In this document: positions 7,859-14,357 of the stretch, in pieces
Layout: each line of letters starts with the position of its first letter
How positions within the stretch are numbered: the stretch's first letter is position 1
IMG/VR virus record: IMGVR_UViG_3300025617_000112
Span: 1 to 24,662 of that record
Source of the DNA: a virus
Strand: one strand, 5' to 3'
Length of the DNA stretch: 24,662 nt
Notes under the pieces: generated by a model
Told to the model about the DNA's origin: nothing
Databases searched by the model: none
Seen by the model: the letters and a program-made list of their open reading frames with translations, nothing else
Position numbers and translations under genes: made by a program

Positions 7859-8068
7859 TTAGATCTTAGCGGCTCTCTCGTGATCTCTTGCCCACTTATC
7901 ATCAGCATCAGGCCAACCTGTGCCATTAAACTTCGTAGAGACTGGAGAGATTATCCGCTGTGCGGTTTCGCCACAATCCAAGCAAGTAACAAACTCATCA
8001 TTAGAGTCTATCCAGTGCTCTTCAATTTTGTGGCATGTGGTACATCTAAAATCATGTCTCTTCAGCAT
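7859..8068 (-). CDS. Zinc ribbon protein, FmdB-like
   Basis: 69 residues from ATG 8068 (MLKRHDFRCTTC). A GGAGG sits 6 bases upstream, so I reject the upstream in-frame ATG at 8086. Two CxxC pairs (CTTC at residues 9-12, CLDC at 29-32) form a zinc ribbon like that at the start of FmdB-type proteins, followed by G.TAQRIISP and a C-terminal TKFNGTGWPDADDKWARDHE segment. Small zinc ribbons of this kind recur in the head-gene cluster of marine phages between portal and scaffold; their role is unknown. It overlaps the preceding gene by 17 bases. It could bind nucleic acid or be a small head accessory. Confidence 0.75.
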   Translation of the reverse strand: MLKRHDFRCTTCHKIEEHWIDSNDEFVTCLDCGETAQRIISPVSTKFNGTGWPDADDKWARDHERAAKI

Positions 8069-8303
8069 TCTCAGCCTCCAAGACATAATCGTAGTTGTTC
8101 TTTATACCTGTCTCAAAAGATTGCATCTTTAGTAAGACAGCCCGCTCACCTTTGAGGTAAGCCAAGTGGTCTGAATCCTTGATATCCTCAATACGATGAG
8201 TATCAAGCGTTTCAGTAATATCATTAATAAATTGTTTCCAACCATCAGAAAGAAACAAATCAAAGTACCGTTCGTAGTACTTTTCCTCTTCGGAAGTCAA
8301 CAC
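8052..8303 (-). CDS. Conserved 83-aa head-cluster protein of unknown function
   Basis: Starts at a GTG (8303); a TTG at 8300 is the alternative and fits the AAGGAG site better (6-base gap). The only nearby ATG, two bases further up, is out of frame and hits a stop. The protein is acidic and helical: LTSEEEKYYERYFDLFLSDGWKQFI, then LDTHRIEDIKDSDHLAYLKGERAVLLKM, then NNYDYVLEAE. Proteins with the pattern EE..YYE.YFDLF...GWK.......L.......I....L.YLKG.......... are common between portal and scaffold in T7-like marine phages (from memory). It is the first gene behind the internal capsid promoter. Confidence 0.78.
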   Translation of the reverse strand: MLTSEEEKYYERYFDLFLSDGWKQFINDITETLDTHRIEDIKDSDHLAYLKGERAVLLKMQSFETGIKNNYDYVLEAENAEET

Positions 8304-8343
8304 ATTCTCCTTAGTTTCGGTGCGTTGCTAACTATATAGAAAT

Positions 8344-8372
8344 ATTCTAGCACAAATCGTGCCAAAAGTCAA
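8344..8372 (-). promoter_or_regulatory. sigma70-type promoter of the scaffold/coat operon
   Basis: On the minus strand TTGACT (8372-8367), a 17-base spacer and TAGAAT (8349-8344), with TGC directly before TAGAAT as an extended -10. Transcription would begin near 8337 and give a leader of about 34 bases. The -35 overlaps the stop of the 47-aa gene. The spacer itself contains TTGGCACGATTTGTGC (8365-8350), a copy of the motif repeated in the intergenic array, with dyad GCAC-n5-GTGC, so the promoter may be controlled by whatever binds that motif. Confidence 0.75.
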
Positions 8373-8512
8373 GACTTAGCAGACTCTTTTCTTGTTGGTG
8401 TAGACTTCGTAGTCTTTTGAGCCTCTTCAAGCGCCTCTAAACGCTTGTCTAGACCTTCTAAGATCTTATTGACTTGGTTTACAACTTTATTCATATCTGC
8501 TTGTGTGATCAT
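8369..8512 (-). CDS. 47-aa coiled-coil protein after portal
   Basis: ATG at 8512 overlaps the portal stop (ATGA at 8512-8509) and TGA lies at 8371-8369. Product: MITQADMNKVVNQVNKILEG, then LDKRLEALEEAQKTTKS and a basic Ser/Thr tail. Heptad spacing (V, V, I, L, L, L) over residues 8-35 predicts one coiled-coil helix. Small coiled-coil proteins in this position are common after podovirus portals, but I know of no assigned function. Coding status rests on position, coupling and codon-clean frame. Confidence 0.65.
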   Translation of the reverse strand: MITQADMNKVVNQVNKILEGLDKRLEALEEAQKTTKSTPTRKESAKS

Positions 8513-10461
8513 TGATCATTCTCACCTTTCATTTGCTTTTCAACGATAGCTTCATCAGATGCGATGGAGCGCTCTTTTAACAACAACTCTGCAATCTTAG
8601 CTCGACGTTGGAATTCTTTCTCATCCGTGTCGCCCGGTTGTAGGTTTGTTGATAAAACTTTCAGTCGATCTGTCTCAGCCTCGTAAGGGAGTAACTGAGT
8701 TTCGACATTGTTCTGTTGGATACGAGACTGGGCTTCAGCGGCTTGAGCCTGTAAAGTTGCCAGAGTCGCTTGAGCCTGTTGCATCTGCATCTGCATCTGA
8801 GCCTGTTGCATCTGTTGCTCTTCTGGGTTAGGTTGCATCGATTGCTGAAGACCTGCGATGATCTCTTCACGATTAGACAAGTTCATATTGTCAACGATTG
8901 ACTGAACCAGCATTGGGTACATTGGAGAGTCTTGACCCATTGTTTGCATCAACTGTACTAGCTGTGTGACTTCATATTCACGAGCAATAATACCAAGAGA
9001 TGATGATGGTACGAACTTGTAGTCCTGAACAGGATAGAGCTCTGGATCAAACTGCATGTAACGCCATGCCGCCTTCTGAACAAACGGTAGCAAGAAAGCC
9101 TCTTGGAAGTTAATCAATGTACGCTTGTGGCGCTTGATGATCGCTCCAAGTGACATCGAGATACCAGCGGCTGTAGCGTCTCCGTTGATGGACCCTGGGA
9201 TACCTGCCGCATCGATTGCACCAGTAGCCATTTGGACCATCGTTTGTAATGCACCGGCTTGCTGGAAGGTATTACTATCAAGTTGTCCGAACTTGAACGG
9301 CTGTAATATCTCTGATGGATTACCGTTCGTAAGGATAGTCTTGCCGGGTCTAACTTCCATTTTAGCTCCGCGAGGAAGGCGTGAAGCATCAACAGCAAGC
9401 ATAGGGTGTACAGTAAGCGCAAGTGCGTCAATACGGGCTCTCAATTCCGTGTCTAATGCTTTCTGTGCGTTGTATCCCTTCTCACACACTCCACGACCCC
9501 AGAAACGACCGGGTACGATATCCCAAGGGAACGCAATGACAGGACGGTCCTTCATCATGTAAGGGTTCTCTTCGACCTTGAGTACTTGGGAGCCGTTAGC
9601 GATCACTACAATGGCTTCAATGTACTTAGTGTCTTCCTTTTCCCCAACATACTCTTCCTCGTCATCTTCTTTGATGGCGTCATAGAACAACTCTGTAGGG
9701 ACTAAACCGTAGTACTTAGTCAGACGTACCTTATCGTCTGTGTACATGGTAATGTTTTTATCTGCTTCCAGATCGGTGTCTGTGTAGTACTCAGTGATTT
9801 CAACATCACGATAAATACCAGACTCAATACCTTGCTCGACTTGATGCTTAGGAACAAACTCGTCGATAGCGACACCAAGAGCATCCTCAATGTTTGTCGC
9901 AACAGGGTCAATCAAGAAGTTCTGGGGCAGTACAGGCTTTAGACGGACCTTGTAGCGCTCTGCTTCTGTCACGCCATAGGCTTGCATAGCACCGTCCATG
10001 ATCGGCTGTGTAGCAGGACGCATCTCAAGCTCTTCGTCTAGGATGATCTCTGCCATCCCCGTACCAAAGACTGCAGAGTTAATCAAACACTCAGCAACAG
10101 CCTTGCGAATACCACTCTTCTTGAAGTCTTCATCAAGTTGTTGTCTAATCTTTTGTACGTCGATAGGGTTCTGGTCAGCCAAGTCATCTTGAATATCAAA
10201 CCACTTACCACGACCAAATGTCGCTTCCTCAACCTCTGCAACAGAGGACTCTACAGCCTGTTGGAGTGCTGGGGAAATGATACGACTGCGCTCAGACTCT
10301 CGCATCTTATCTGACGGGTCCCAGATACCTCTCCAAAGCCTGTAGTATTCATCAAACTTTGATTCGTAGTTTGCTTCATAGTGGTCACGCCACTGATCAC
10401 ACTTTTCAATAACCCAATCTTCAAGACCAGTTAGGATTGCTGTGCGATTTTCGTAATCCAT
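8509..10461 (-). CDS. Portal (head-tail connector) protein
   Basis: 650 residues. It forms the dodecameric ring at the packaging vertex. Features are an N-terminal WVIEKCDQWRDHYEANYESKFDEYYRLWRGIW region, SRIISPALQQAVESSVAEVEEATFG (about 60-85), RKAVAECLINSAVFGTGMAEI (about 120-140), and NFLIDPVA (near 180). PVIAFPWDIVPGRFWGRGVCE at about 310-330, IPGSINGDATAAG and a C-terminal Gln/Met-rich helix (QQMQQAQMQMQMQQAQATLA..., about 550-585) complete it; the last looks like the helical barrel seen in some podovirus portals. Size and motif order match podovirus portals, though I cannot name the exact subfamily. It follows the large terminase by 3 bases. Confidence 0.9.
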   Translation of the reverse strand: MDYENRTAILTGLEDWVIEKCDQWRDHYEANYESKFDEYYRLWRGIWDPSDKMRESERSRIISPALQQAVESSVAEVEEATFGRGKWFDIQDDLADQNPIDVQKIRQQLDEDFKKSGIRKAVAECLINSAVFGTGMAEIILDEELEMRPATQPIMDGAMQAYGVTEAERYKVRLKPVLPQNFLIDPVATNIEDALGVAIDEFVPKHQVEQGIESGIYRDVEITEYYTDTDLEADKNITMYTDDKVRLTKYYGLVPTELFYDAIKEDDEEEYVGEKEDTKYIEAIVVIANGSQVLKVEENPYMMKDRPVIAFPWDIVPGRFWGRGVCEKGYNAQKALDTELRARIDALALTVHPMLAVDASRLPRGAKMEVRPGKTILTNGNPSEILQPFKFGQLDSNTFQQAGALQTMVQMATGAIDAAGIPGSINGDATAAGISMSLGAIIKRHKRTLINFQEAFLLPFVQKAAWRYMQFDPELYPVQDYKFVPSSSLGIIAREYEVTQLVQLMQTMGQDSPMYPMLVQSIVDNMNLSNREEIIAGLQQSMQPNPEEQQMQQAQMQMQMQQAQATLATLQAQAAEAQSRIQQNNVETQLLPYEAETDRLKVLSTNLQPGDTDEKEFQRRAKIAELLLKERSIASDEAIVEKQMKGENDQ

Positions 10462-10464
10462 TTC

Positions 10465-11718
10465 TTAGTACCCCGATATCTCATCTAAGATTTCAAAATC
10501 ATCATCTTCATAATCATAGTAGTAAGCAACTTTAGCTAACTGGTCTATGTACGCTAATGCATCCACCAAATCGTCGTGGACTAGTGGGTTAGGAAACTGG
10601 AAGAGCTCATCCAAGAACTCAGTATTCCAAGACCCTTCTGCCAGAGTTACCGCACCGTTCTCAAAGCGGCCCTGTAGAGCCCAAACAATCCGATCTGTTT
10701 TTCGTTGGTTCCCGTGTGTCAACTCTTCAACTCTAAAGAATCTCTGACGGGACTTCATAATATCTGTAAGGTAGGGCAGTACAGCGTTCTTTAGAGCGCC
10801 CTTCTCAATCCCTACGGCCACTGGTCGATATTTATCAACCGCATCGAATATCTTCTTTGCAGTCTTCTTGATATCCCAACGACCAAACACAATGTCCGCC
10901 ACATACCAACCATCTTCATTGGCCTTGACGATTGCAATGGAGGTGTTATCTAATCGTTTTGCTCGTGCGGACTTCGCCTTCGCTACGTCTGCAAAGCCTG
11001 CTAAGTCTACCGCAATGTAGTAGTCACCGAAGTCAGGTTCCTCGCCAAACTGAACCCAATCCTCTTTAAAGATTTCAGATCCGAGTGCTTCAAAACTCGC
11101 CATGAATTCTTGCCGGAACGCATAAGATGACATCGACTTTTTAGCGGTATCAATCTCTTCAGGATCCAAGAGCGGGTTATCATACGAAGTGAAATGCCAT
11201 GCACGATACGTTTCATCGTTCTCAAACTCTGCATACTTATAGAGCTCATAGAAGTGGTTACGACCCTTTGGCGTCCCAATAAAGAGTGCATTACCCTTTT
11301 GGTCAGCAAGAGCCGGTCTTAACACCTCTTCCCAAACGGATGGCTTCATATCCGCATATTCATCCATAACAAGGAACTTCAAGGAGACACCACGCATGGT
11401 ATCCGGTCTATCAGCACCTTTTAACGAGATCGTTGCCCCGTTAATCAATTTGATTTGCATGTTATTTACATGACTAGAAGAGACAATGGGATGTGCTAGT
11501 TCAAGTAACACACCCCACATAATATCCCTAGCCTGCCCCTGTGTAGGGGCTACATAGAACACTGTTCCCTTATTAGACTGCAGAGCGTTAAGGATCAACA
11601 TCCAAGCCGCTAGTCGTGACTTACCACAACGACGACCTGCCGCTACAACTTTAAAACGCTCTGTCGCCTCCCAAACTTCTTGTTGCCAAGGTAACAGTTC
11701 AACCTTTAACTCAGACAT
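10465..11718 (-). CDS. terL: Terminase large subunit (DNA packaging ATPase/nuclease)
   Basis: 417 residues. The ATPase domain has Walker A AAGRRCGKS at 26-34 and Walker B FLVMDE at 115-120, with the catalytic E120 present. Motif III-like ALFIGTPKG lies at 144-152. The RNase H-fold nuclease domain has YIAVDLAG (D238), VGIEKG (E305) and HDDLVDALAY (381-390), so its three acidic metal-binding positions are intact. The protein powers DNA into the prohead and cuts concatemers. It is on the short side for the family but complete. Its start overlaps the muramidase stop by one base (TAATG), and the portal follows. The GRRCGKS form of Walker A is common in phage terminases. Confidence 0.95.
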   Translation of the reverse strand: MSELKVELLPWQQEVWEATERFKVVAAGRRCGKSRLAAWMLILNALQSNKGTVFYVAPTQGQARDIMWGVLLELAHPIVSSSHVNNMQIKLINGATISLKGADRPDTMRGVSLKFLVMDEYADMKPSVWEEVLRPALADQKGNALFIGTPKGRNHFYELYKYAEFENDETYRAWHFTSYDNPLLDPEEIDTAKKSMSSYAFRQEFMASFEALGSEIFKEDWVQFGEEPDFGDYYIAVDLAGFADVAKAKSARAKRLDNTSIAIVKANEDGWYVADIVFGRWDIKKTAKKIFDAVDKYRPVAVGIEKGALKNAVLPYLTDIMKSRQRFFRVEELTHGNQRKTDRIVWALQGRFENGAVTLAEGSWNTEFLDELFQFPNPLVHDDLVDALAYIDQLAKVAYYYDYEDDDFEILDEISGY

Positions 11719-12497
11719 TAACTAAACAATGGCCTTTCGTTAATCGTTCCAACATACGAATCTGGATCACGGTATTCAGCAACCAGTTCAGGATCAAGAA
11801 ACAAGTCTTGGTTAAACTCTAAAGGAACATATTGATCCGCTACTGCCTTTGCTGATGTTTTAGCAACTTGTTCTTTAGGCAGAACGGCTAAGGGCTTTTT
11901 TATCTCTTCGTCCACCTGCTGTGCAATGTCCAAAGGGATTATTCCCTCTTCAGGATAATCACGAACAATGTACTTGTTAGCTCTGTTGACCCAGCCCATC
12001 AGATACTTTAGCTTTGATGGATCACTCATTGTGATATCATAATAAAAACGCTTACGCTCTGTAGAGTAGTCGTTTGTATTAATCTTTGAGTCATTGATCG
12101 CTTGTAATGTATTCGGTCCAAGGATTCCATCAACTTCAGAACCAACGATACGCTGTAGTAACTTCGTAGCCTGTGGAGCACCGGCATTGACTGCCATGTC
12201 TACCACATTCTCTTGTAGATCAACATTCGTAATCTTGTCATAGCCCGGACGGTAGTAATAATCCTGAGCATAGATCTCAATCGCATCGTCTTCTGTCAGA
12301 CCTTTAATATCATCTTCAGTGATAGACTCAACAGGGACGCCTCTGTAAGACGCTAGAGCCTGTGGTGTGATACCCCAGTTCGTTCCAATCAGCGCAGAGC
12401 CTGCATAGTTACCAGTGTCATCAGGGTCATTCTGAAACCCACCTTCATTACCAACAATCCTTTCTAGGATTCGTTGTACGTTACTCGGAATCGACAT
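11718..12497 (-). CDS. GH108-like muramidase (endolysin or virion lysozyme)
   Basis: 259 residues. The N-terminus RILERIVGNEGGFQNDPDD (E18 in EGGF) followed by NWGITPQAL matches the catalytic start of GH108 N-acetylmuramidases (pattern EGGY.NDP.D.GG.T..GI). The segment between, GNYAGSALIGT, is slightly longer than in the classic motif. A peptidoglycan-binding-like part follows: VDMAVNAGAPQATKLLQRIV, VDGILGPNTLQAIN (about 123-136), RKRFYYD. The last ~75 residues are an uncharacterised tail with no signal or membrane segment. No signal peptide is seen, so release would need the holin-like protein or virion delivery. It lies between small and large terminase genes, overlapping the former by 17 bases, an unusual place for an endolysin. 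Confidence 0.85.
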   Translation of the reverse strand: MSIPSNVQRILERIVGNEGGFQNDPDDTGNYAGSALIGTNWGITPQALASYRGVPVESITEDDIKGLTEDDAIEIYAQDYYYRPGYDKITNVDLQENVVDMAVNAGAPQATKLLQRIVGSEVDGILGPNTLQAINDSKINTNDYSTERKRFYYDITMSDPSKLKYLMGWVNRANKYIVRDYPEEGIIPLDIAQQVDEEIKKPLAVLPKEQVAKTSAKAVADQYVPLEFNQDLFLDPELVAEYRDPDSYVGTINERPLFS

Positions 12498-12927
12498 CGA
12501 TCACTTCCCCTTCAATAGCTTCAGAGTCTTCATTACCCACAATCGTTGTATCACCACCAACACCAGTAATCATAATACTGACAGAACTTCGTCCATTGGT
12601 TGCCTTATCCTTTTCAAAATAAGAAACCGGTAATACTCGGTCCATACACATCTTCAAAGCGGCCATTTGACCTTGATGTTCATCATCCAAAGCAATGTCA
12701 ATAATCTTATTGATGACTTTGTCGCCCGAAGTTGCTAACAATCGAGCCTTAAACTCATTAATCCTTGCGGCATCACCCGGTGGTCTACCACGAACACCTC
12801 GATTACCACGCTTTTTAGCCTCTACATCAGTCTTCCGAGGTCTACCACGCTTTGCAGGCGCTTTCTTACCCGCATCTTCAGTGATCGGTATAGACTTTGT
12901 AGTCGTTTTAGTCGTTTCAGTCATCAT
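12481..12927 (-). CDS. AT-hook protein, probable terminase small subunit
   Basis: 148 residues. A Lys/Thr-rich N-terminus contains two AT-hook-like motifs, KRGRPRK (near 27-32) and RGRPPG (46-51), which bind the minor groove of AT-rich DNA. Then a helical region: INEFKARLLATSGDKVINKI, IDIALDDEHQGQMAALKMCM, DRVLPVSYFEKDK. The C-terminus is acidic. The helical part resembles small terminase/DNA-maturase-like proteins of marine podoviruses, and its position two genes ahead of the large terminase supports this. It could also be a general DNA-binding regulator. It is the first gene of the left arm, about 40 bases behind a sigma70-type promoter. Two adjacent ATG codons (12927, 12924) are possible starts. 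Confidence 0.72.
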   Translation of the reverse strand: MMTETTKTTTKSIPITEDAGKKAPAKRGRPRKTDVEAKKRGNRGVRGRPPGDAARINEFKARLLATSGDKVINKIIDIALDDEHQGQMAALKMCMDRVLPVSYFEKDKATNGRSSVSIMITGVGGDTTIVGNEDSEAIEGEVIDVDSE

Positions 12928-12965
12928 TAGCTCTGGACTATCGATAAGTTACCCAAGATAGAGAT

Positions 12966-12994
12966 ATTCTATCATAGTTATCAACACAAGTCAA
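12966..12994 (-). promoter_or_regulatory. sigma70-type promoter of the left (structural) arm
   Basis: On the minus strand TTGACT (12994-12989), a 17-base spacer and TAGAAT (12971-12966), preceded by TGA as an extended -10. It is the same hexamer pair and spacing as the promoter at 8344-8372. A start near 12959 leaves a leader of about 32 bases before the AT-hook protein gene. A near-match to a DnaA box (TTATCAACA at 12978-12986, plus strand) lies inside the spacer. Confidence 0.75.
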
Positions 12995-13017
12995 GTGAAA
13001 TGTCAAGCCTTTTCTAC

Positions 13018-13059
13018 TTAATAACAAGTTATTCACAGGTTATTAACAATTTATCCACA
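13018..13059 (+). repeat. Four 11-bp direct repeats with DnaA boxes, candidate origin
   Basis: TTAATAACA (13018), TTATTCACA (13029), TTATTAACA (13040) and TTATCCACA (13051) begin exactly 11 bases apart in the same orientation. The second and fourth match the bacterial DnaA box TTATNCACA perfectly; the others differ by one or two bases. One-turn phasing would place bound proteins on the same face of the helix. AT-rich DNA follows at about 13090-13135. The array sits at the point from which the two gene arms diverge. Confidence 0.6.
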
Positions 13060-13218
13060 TTTCAAAGGGTTATCGAGGGCTCTAGAGGCTATTTAGTATG
13101 GTTCTTTTCCTTATTTAATTTGGCTCTTTAGCAAATCTGTGCGGGAGCATGGAAAATAAAACTAGCAGTAAGGCCTCCCCCGGTACTAGGTAGACTCCAT
13201 AGCCTGTTTAGATCAGAG

Positions 13219-13383
13219 TTGGCACGATTCTTGCATGCTAAATAGTCTGCAGAGTTGGCATAGTTCTTGCATACTCTAGAGCCTGGAGAGTTGGCATAGA
13301 TCTTGCATACCCACCCGGTATAAAAATTGGCACGATTCTTGCAAGACTTTACAGCCTGAATAGTTGGCATAGTTCTTGCATGC
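13219..13383 (+). promoter_or_regulatory. Five tandem sigma54-type (-24/-12) elements, 36-bp period
   Basis: Near-identical 20-bp units start at 13219, 13255, 13291, 13327 and 13364 (spacing 36, 36, 36, 37). Consensus TTGGCAYRRTTCTTGCATRC; the third has ATC for TTC and the fourth ends CAAG. Each has GG, ten bases, then GC, with TGGCA before and TTGCA after, which is the sigma54 (RpoN) promoter core TGGCAC-N5-TTGCW. The 16-base spacers are partly alike (several contain AGCCTG or GAGAG before TTGG). All face right, toward the early genes, but the nearest gene starts 466 bases on. They could be promoters, decoys for RpoN, or sites for a phage DNA-binding protein. Confidence 0.7.
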
Positions 13384-13789
13384 AACTCTAAAGCGCCCAT
13401 AACTTTTCAGTTTATCACAGAACTCTAGAGTCTGTCTAGTCCTAGATCGATTGTATTTATTAATGGGTTTGATGTAGTCGATAGAGAAATAATATAGGCT
13501 AAATAGTTGTCAGAGTATTGAAATGTGAGTGTCGATGTGGCAGGCATTAGAGCTCTGAAAACTAGATCAACACTCTACCAATCTGTCAAATAACTTTGGT
13601 CTAATTGCAAAACCTGAGACGCATTCTAAGGCCCTCTGTCGGTCGATATCGCTCAACCGTTGTCTAGGTATTCAAAAAAATAGATCGTCGATTTCGATAT
13701 TTAGTTGTTGACAGAGTTTGACTAATCTGTTAATCGCGCATGCGTTCCTATTTATGCAATCCAGCCTAGAAATAATTTAAAATAAAGTG
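13384..13789. other. About 400 bp without genes
   Basis: No open frame longer than about 10 codons with a ribosome site was found on the plus strand, and no tRNA-like T-loop was seen. The stretch holds CTCTAAAG and CTCTAGAG motifs (13386, 13423), several GTCGAT/ATCGAT words, a CGCATGCG palindrome near 13738 and a weak TTGACA-17-TAATCG promoter-like pair (13708-13736). It may be a long leader of transcripts from the sigma54-like array, an RNA gene, or part of an origin. Confidence 0.5.
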
Positions 13790-13817
13790 TTGACATTGCT
13801 TGTGACATTGTTAGTAT
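13790..13817 (+). promoter_or_regulatory. sigma70-type early promoter of the right arm
   Basis: TTGACA (13790-13795), a 16-base spacer and TAGTAT (13812-13817). A start near 13824 gives a leader of about 26 bases before the 47-aa gene at 13850. The perfect -35 suggests a strong early promoter read by host RNA polymerase. Confidence 0.75.
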
Positions 13818-13849
13818 TTACGAAACTCATTTAACAAAGGTAATTAATT

Positions 13850-13993
13850 ATGACTAGATCAGATCTCATTAAGGAATTAACTAAGGTTCAGAACCTACCT
13901 CATAACCTGAACCGAGACATCATGACAATTGCGGGTATGATGTCAGACGATCAAATCAAAGCTCACATCGAGCGCAACAGAGAGGCGGCGTAA
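13850..13993 (+). CDS. First early gene, 47-aa hypothetical protein
   Basis: ATG at 13850 follows AAAGG with a 9-base gap and is the first gene behind the early promoter. The product MTRSDLIKELTKVQNLPHNL continues NRDIMTIAGMMSDDQIKAHI and ends ERNREAA; it is helical and charged with no Cys and no membrane segment. I do not recognise it. As the first product of infection it may act on host transcription or defence, which is inference from position only. Confidence 0.65.
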   Translation: MTRSDLIKELTKVQNLPHNLNRDIMTIAGMMSDDQIKAHIERNREAA

Positions 13994-14016
13994 GCCGTCC
14001 TAGGGGAGTTATTACA

Positions 14017-14352
14017 ATGTCAAACAATTACGAAATCTATACACGATTCAATAAGGCTACAGACACCAAGGGCGAGAGCGTGACAGCGATTGCGGTAGAC
14101 CAATTCGATCTATCTAAGCGCCAAATGACAATGCCGTACAACTACGCGCTAAGCATGCAAGACAATCACGACACTGTCGCAAATGCTCTAGACGCTAAGC
14201 TAACAGAAGAGGCGATCATTGAGGATTGCAAGCGAGATCCACGTTTAAATATCAGCATCGAGCGTAGATCGTGCGCTCGGTATCATGTAGTCGCGTTCGA
14301 CGAGACAAAGTCTGGCGCGGGTTTCCGTTATCAAACAGCATACAAGGGGTAA
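14017..14352 (+). CDS. Hypothetical early protein, 111 aa
   Basis: I do not recognise it. It starts MSNNYEIYTRFNKATDTKGE after GGGGAG about 8 bases upstream. The first half is beta-like, with alternating hydrophobics (YEIYTRF, VTAIAVDQFDL). The second half has a helix TVANALDAKLTEEAIIEDCK and ends RYHVVAFDETKSGAGFRYQT. No metal motif or membrane segment. Its stop overlaps or abuts the next gene (TAATG at 14350-14354), so the two are coupled. Confidence 0.68.
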   Translation: MSNNYEIYTRFNKATDTKGESVTAIAVDQFDLSKRQMTMPYNYALSMQDNHDTVANALDAKLTEEAIIEDCKRDPRLNISIERRSCARYHVVAFDETKSGAGFRYQTAYKG

Positions 14353-14357
14353 TGATT

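Noticed and set aside
13219-13383. CRISPR array
   Set aside because: Units are 20 bp with 16-bp partly similar spacers, only five copies, not palindromic, and no cas genes nearby. Iteron or promoter array fits better.
13128-13400. 90-residue minus-strand open frame with repeating CKNRANS/CKIYANS units
   Set aside because: The repetition is only the 36-bp array read in a frame that stays open because 36 is a multiple of 3. The 37-bp step breaks it, there is no ribosome-binding site at 13400, and the cysteine-rich pattern is what TTGCAT/TTGGCA gives on the other strand.
13190-13432. GANTC (CcrM/GcrA) sites in the hub
   Set aside because: Four sites in about 250-900 bp (near 13190, 13226, 13334, 13428) is close to chance; only two of five array units carry one, so this is kept as a side remark and not as a separate finding.
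13708-13736. Second rightward promoter TTGACA-17-TAATCG
   Set aside because: The -10 is weak and the better promoter lies 80 bases downstream; noted only within the gene-free stretch.
12928-13849. tRNA genes in the intergenic hub
   Set aside because: I looked for GTTCRANNC-type T-loops with matching acceptor stems on both strands and saw none.
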